Below are positions 6,035 through 9,145 of a stretch of 9,145 nt of DNA, in pieces. The DNA comes from CAZFGN01 sp964518695 (lineage in GTDB: Bacteria; Patescibacteriota; Minisyncoccia; UBA6257; Colwellbacteraceae): assembly GCA_964518695.1 (NCBI GenBank), contig CAZFGN010000026.1, forward strand, positions 1-9,145, read 5' to 3'. The notes below the pieces were generated by a model that saw nothing but the letters and a program-made list of their open reading frames with translations, was not told where the DNA came from and searched no databases. The translations under genes were made by a program, and so were the position numbers. Numbering within the stretch: the first letter of the stretch is position 1; every line of letters starts with the position of its first letter.

Positions 6035-6079
6035 ATCCCAACGTTACCGTTGGCAGTCGCAACAAAGTAGTTTACTTCT

Positions 6080-6166
6080 ACGACTTCGCCCATGTCACCG
6101 AGTTAAGGCTAATCCCGCAGAATTGCGGGATCTCACCTCCTCCCGGCTTCCTTGGCGTGACGGGCG
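6080..6166 (-). rRNA. rrs: 16S exon 3
   Basis: This 87-nt exon covers E. coli 1400-1498, from CGCCCGTC to GAAGTCGT, mainly helix 44. It is about 12 nt shorter than in E. coli, with the loss in the distal part of the helix. Its last base U1498 is a group I splice site. Confidence 0.92.
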
Positions 6167-6197
6167 ATTGTTCTCTAAAAAACTTAGAGTTGACGTT

Positions 6198-6231
6198 CCC
6201 ACCGTACGGACGGATTTCCCGTATACGGCGA
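6198..6231 (-). ncRNA. Group II domain V
   Basis: The 34-nt hairpin keeps the catalytic triad as CGC with a G-U wobble in its middle, a 2-nt CG bulge, and a GAAA-containing loop. It is the main evidence for the group II call. The upper stem has one imperfect pair. Confidence 0.75.
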
Positions 6232-6233
6232 GC

Positions 6234-6662
6234 TCAATGCATTAATTGTTTAAGCTGATACAGATTACTTAATCCTATATCTGTAAGATGTTCACCGTGT
6301 TTAATCGCATCCATTATCTTACAAAAAATCTGAAAATCATATCGCTTCGAAGGGAAACGAAGTCTACATTCTTTAAAGAAAGGGATAATGATTGTTGCTA
6401 AATCCTTTCTATTACTTACTTCATAGCGATAACAGTGCTGATGATTTTTGCGGTTATCTTTTTGAAAATAGACATTGCCGCATTTGAAATATTTCCTTAG
6501 ATCGTCGAGCACCAATTTATCCTTTTCGATAAGTTTTACATAAAACCTCGGTTCTATGCGAACACGTCGGATAACTTCTTTTGATTCGGCAAGATTACGA
6601 ACATAAGCAGTAAAGCTACCTTCGCCATCCACCAAACCAACAATATAATCTTCGCTTAACAT
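6234..6662 (-). CDS. Single-motif LAGLIDADG homing endonuclease in intron 2
   Basis: The 142-residue product has one motif, YIVGLVDGEGSF at 6-17, with the acidic E14, followed by strand- and helix-rich sequence typical of LAGLIDADG_1 proteins. One motif and this length mean it should act as a homodimer, as I-CreI does. It probably cuts a near-palindromic site around 16S 1399. The TGA stop at 6236-6234 is 2 nt before domain V, so the gene fills domain IV of the group II intron, the place where a reverse transcriptase normally sits. The start ATG at 6662 follows a GC-rich hairpin; the G-rich stretch there is too far away (about 18 nt) and too structured to serve as a Shine-Dalgarno. Confidence 0.88.
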   Translation of the reverse strand: MLSEDYIVGLVDGEGSFTAYVRNLAESKEVIRRVRIEPRFYVKLIEKDKLVLDDLRKYFKCGNVYFQKDNRKNHQHCYRYEVSNRKDLATIIIPFFKECRLRFPSKRYDFQIFCKIMDAIKHGEHLTDIGLSNLYQLKQLMH

Positions 6663-7036
6663 CTTTGATTGAGTGAGTTCCTTCCCCCTCGATAAACTCG
6701 GGGTACTATGACTCAGCTGACTTCTGACGCTGCGTCAGTTTCATTTTATCCCGCCCTCAGTTTGTAATCAATCATTGGCGGGAACAGCAATCAGATCTCC
6801 ACAGGTCACCAAATTTTCTGTTCCGGGCATCCTAAACGAGCTTTTAATAAATCTTCCCCACCCTCACCACCCTCCGGTGAGTCGATTTGCTCTTGATTGT
6901 CTAGGCTGTCTTTTGCCGACAGGTCCTCCATCCAGCACCTCGCGGTTACTGGACTACCATTGGCTATGCTCTCTTTACGGACAGAGAGAAGTGGATTTAA
7001 ACCACTTAGAAAACTTGGCTGCTGCGCGCTTTTATT

Positions 7037-7640
<604 letters not shown>

Positions 7641-7726
7641 CGTTATGTTACTCTTCTGCTGATTAGCAGAATGGCTAGATTTCATTTCTGTCTAGCTCCG
7701 CATATCGCTACACGGGTCGGACTATA

Positions 7727-8545
7727 TCATCGCTGTCGAGTGAACTTAGGAAGATTGTATATTTTTCTTGGTTCTTTATACGAAGAAACCATCAATTCTA
7801 GGATTTCCTGCTTTGGAAGACCTCTCCAATACTTGGAGTGATCTGTTGCGGCAACATTTTCCAAAAATCCAACTTTATTATGGAATTTTAAGATGTTGCT
7901 TTGGGTTTCTATCTTTATTTTGCCATCGCCGGAAACATTTCTAGCTTGAATATCAAATGCTTCTAAGAGTTCAATATATTCTGATCTCAAGCGAGAATGC
8001 TTGCATGACAAAAATATTGTTCTTATTAGCCATTTAACATCACTAGTTTCCCCCTTACGCGAAGCCGGATAAAAACTCAAACCTCCATCGCAACTGAATG
8101 CTGTTCTCAAAAATTCTTGAGCGCACTCACTATCTAGCAATTCATCAACTGGCAACTCGGCGGCAGTCTCTTTACCATCTTCGAACATCAATGTTCGAAA
8201 TGTTCCAAACCGAGAAATCAGGTAATTACCGATTTCTTTTGAATTGACGACTGCTTTCAAGAAGCCGTTGCTAGTTTTACCCATTAGAACCCTTCCCTCA
8301 TCCAGATTAAAAACTTTGATTATGCAATCTCGGAATAAATCTATCAAGGTCTGGGATTTATTGGAGAAATATATTCTCCAACTTTTTCCTTTAGGTGAAA
8401 TACAACCATCTGTGAATAACAATCCCAAAAGGATTGCTAACTCTTTATTCATTCGAAGCGTTTGGCGTATAGTCTCTGAGGGTTCTCCAACATTAAGTCG
8501 GAGTCTTCCCTGCTGATTGTCTGCGCCGATTGCATTTTCACTCAT
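7727..8545 (-). CDS. LAGLIDADG homing endonuclease of intron 1
   Basis: The 272-residue frame has two LAGLIDADG motifs, LLGLLFTDG at 39-47 and FLRTAFSCDGG at 145-155, each ending in the acidic residue that binds the catalytic metal. A protein with both motifs would act as a monomer cutting an intronless 16S site around 788 and so spread the intron. The first 31 codons are encoded by intron core elements Q and R; M32 (8454-8452) is an alternative start just before the first domain. The TGA stop overlaps core element S. No Shine-Dalgarno is present; a TAAAAT box lies six bases before the upstream ATG, but it is also part of a predicted intron RNA hairpin. Confidence 0.85.
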   Translation of the reverse strand: MSENAIGADNQQGRLRLNVGEPSETIRQTLRMNKELAILLGLLFTDGCISPKGKSWRIYFSNKSQTLIDLFRDCIIKVFNLDEGRVLMGKTSNGFLKAVVNSKEIGNYLISRFGTFRTLMFEDGKETAAELPVDELLDSECAQEFLRTAFSCDGGLSFYPASRKGETSDVKWLIRTIFLSCKHSRLRSEYIELLEAFDIQARNVSGDGKIKIETQSNILKFHNKVGFLENVAATDHSKYWRGLPKQEILELMVSSYKEPRKIYNLPKFTRQR

Positions 8546-8607
8546 GATAAAATTTTACCACAAGTAGCATCGGATACTCAGATATTCCAGCATATAGCCA
8601 AATTTTT
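8506..8607. repeat. Shared core segment of intron 1 (partner 5933-6034)
   Basis: Gap-free match to 5933-6034 at roughly 84% identity. Several differences are compensatory in the hairpin just upstream of and into the ATG, as expected for related ribozymes. Confidence 0.85.
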
Positions 8608-8651
8608 CTCTAAACTGACTCCAGTTTAAGAGGGACCAGATACCATTCTTG

Positions 8652-9145
8652 ATCCTTTTTGCTCCCCACGCTTTCGTGTTTCAGGGTCAGTAATGCGCCA
8701 GTCTGCTGCCTTCGCCTTTGGTGTTCCGCACGATATCAACGGATTTCACCCCTACACCGTGCGTTCCACAGACCTCTCGCATCCTCTAGTCTCGCAGTTT
8801 CCATTGCAGCCCCGTAGTTAAGCCACAGGATTTAACAATAGACTTATGAGACCCCCTACACACCCTTTACGCCCAATAAATCCGGATAACGCTCGGGGCC
8901 TTCGTATTACCGCGGCTGCTGGCACGAAGTTTGCCGCCCCTTATTCCACAGGTACTATCAAACCACCTTGCGGTGATCTTTCTCTCTGCGAAAAGCAGTT
9001 TACAACCCGAAGGCCTTCTTCCTGCACGCGGCGTCGCTTGATCAGGCTTTCGCCCATTGTCAAATATTCTCGACTGCTGCCACCCGTAGGTGTACGGACC
9101 GTGTCTCAGTTCCGTCGTTGGGGAACAGGCTCTCACCTCCCCTAC
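8652..9145 (-). rRNA. rrs: 16S exon 1 (partial)
   Basis: Covers about E. coli 286-788 and ends with GCAAAAAGGAT, its final U788 being the expected 5' exon end for a group I intron. It includes the 530 loop region and is 494 nt against 503 in E. coli. Confidence 0.93.

Larger units (their letters stand above)
5307..6079 (-). ncRNA. Group I intron 3 in 16S, site 1498
   Basis: This 773-nt intron starts after exon U1498 and ends in G. The guide GCGACT (6060-6055) pairs with exon AGTCGT (P1, U-G at the splice site), and TTGTT just before it pairs with 3' exon AACAA (P10). Core elements: P TATATGCTGGAA (6023-6012), Q AATCAGCAGG (from 5945), R CCTCAGAGACTACACGCC (5908-5891), S AAGATATAGTCC (5348-5337). 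From P to Q it is about 84% identical to intron 1. It is among the best-supported features in the window. Confidence 0.94.
6167..7036 (-). ncRNA. Group II-type intron 2 in 16S, site 1399
   Basis: This 870-nt intron lies between C1399 and C1400. Near its 3' end 6231-6198 folds as a 34-nt domain V: a lower stem with CGC triad (G paired to U), CCGTA with TACGG, a 2-nt bulge, and an upper stem capped by GAAA. It is followed by a short stem (CTCTAA/TTAGAG) as domain VI and the end AAT. Upstream, the segment GTCCAGTAACC and GGTGCTGGAT (about 6958-6920) resembles group II domain I, and GTCAGAAGTCAGCTGAGTC (6739-6721) resembles the start of reverse transcriptase frames in group II introns. The 5' end reads AATAAAAGCGCG, not GTGYG, so it may carry extra 5' nucleotides. 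Confidence 0.75.
7641..8651 (-). ncRNA. Group I intron 1 in 16S, site 788
   Basis: This 1011-nt intron begins after exon U788 and ends in G. On the minus strand the internal guide GTCC (8636-8633) pairs with exon GGAT, with U-G at the splice site (P1). The preceding GGTATCTG (8644-8637) pairs over 8 bp with the 3' exon TAGATACC (P10). Core elements seen: P TATATGCTGGAA (8596-8585), Q AATCAGCAGG (from 8518), R CTCAGAGACTATACGCC (8480-8464), S GATATAGTCC (7728-7719). P4 forms between TGCTG and CAGCA, and P7 between GACTATA and TATAGTC. The endonuclease frame occupies the stretch between R and S. The subgroup was not assigned. Confidence 0.93.

Noticed and set aside
8546..8562. TAAAAT box before the intron 1 enzyme as a definite internal promoter
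   Set aside because: The same bases form an AU-rich hairpin of the ribozyme that is kept with changes in intron 3, so RNA structure explains them; not listed as a promoter.

Overview
This window most likely comes from a candidate phyla radiation (Patescibacteria) bacterium. The 16S rRNA carries signatures I associate with that group: a variant 338 region (ACACCTACGGGTGGC), GGAATAGACGG instead of GGAATTGACGG near E. coli 915, and large introns with homing endonuclease genes inside the 16S gene. The small GIY-YIG nuclease reading frame and the pilins with a FTL(I/V)ELLIVIG N-terminus fit as well. All convincing genes lie on the minus strand, so the biological reading direction is from 9145 down to 1.

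Right half (9145 to about 5274): a 16S rRNA gene whose first ~285 nt lie outside the window. It is split into four exons by three introns at E. coli positions about 788, 1399 and 1498 (hand alignment). Introns 1 (1011 nt) and 3 (773 nt) are group I introns. Their P, Q, R and S core elements, a splice-site U, a terminal G, and P1 and P10 pairings to the exons are all visible. Each carries a two-motif LAGLIDADG endonuclease whose frame starts upstream of core element Q and stops inside or at S. Intron 2 (870 nt) ends with a group II-type domain V and domain VI and carries a single-motif LAGLIDADG endonuclease just upstream of domain V. The 16S ends with an intact helix 45, but the expected anti-Shine-Dalgarno tail is absent.

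Middle (5273 to 4535): a hairpin-rich spacer with no 23S or tRNA gene, then a stand-alone CheY-like receiver protein. Its start codon sits six bases after a TATAAT box, which suggests a leaderless mRNA. The gene ends inside a strong palindrome.

Left half (4534 to 1): a type IV pilus cluster. It holds a pilin gene followed by a terminator, then pilB (assembly ATPase) and pilC (platform protein) 6 nt apart. Next comes a pilin gene into which a GIY-YIG nuclease cassette appears to have been inserted, and finally the first 11 codons of what may be another prepilin. None of the protein genes has a recognisable Shine-Dalgarno sequence, which agrees with the altered 16S 3' end.

Two ideas are most worth following. 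One is a 16S gene carrying both group I and group II introns together with loss of the anti-Shine-Dalgarno. The other is the GIY-YIG cassette with inverted-repeat ends that fuses a nuclease frame to a prepilin.
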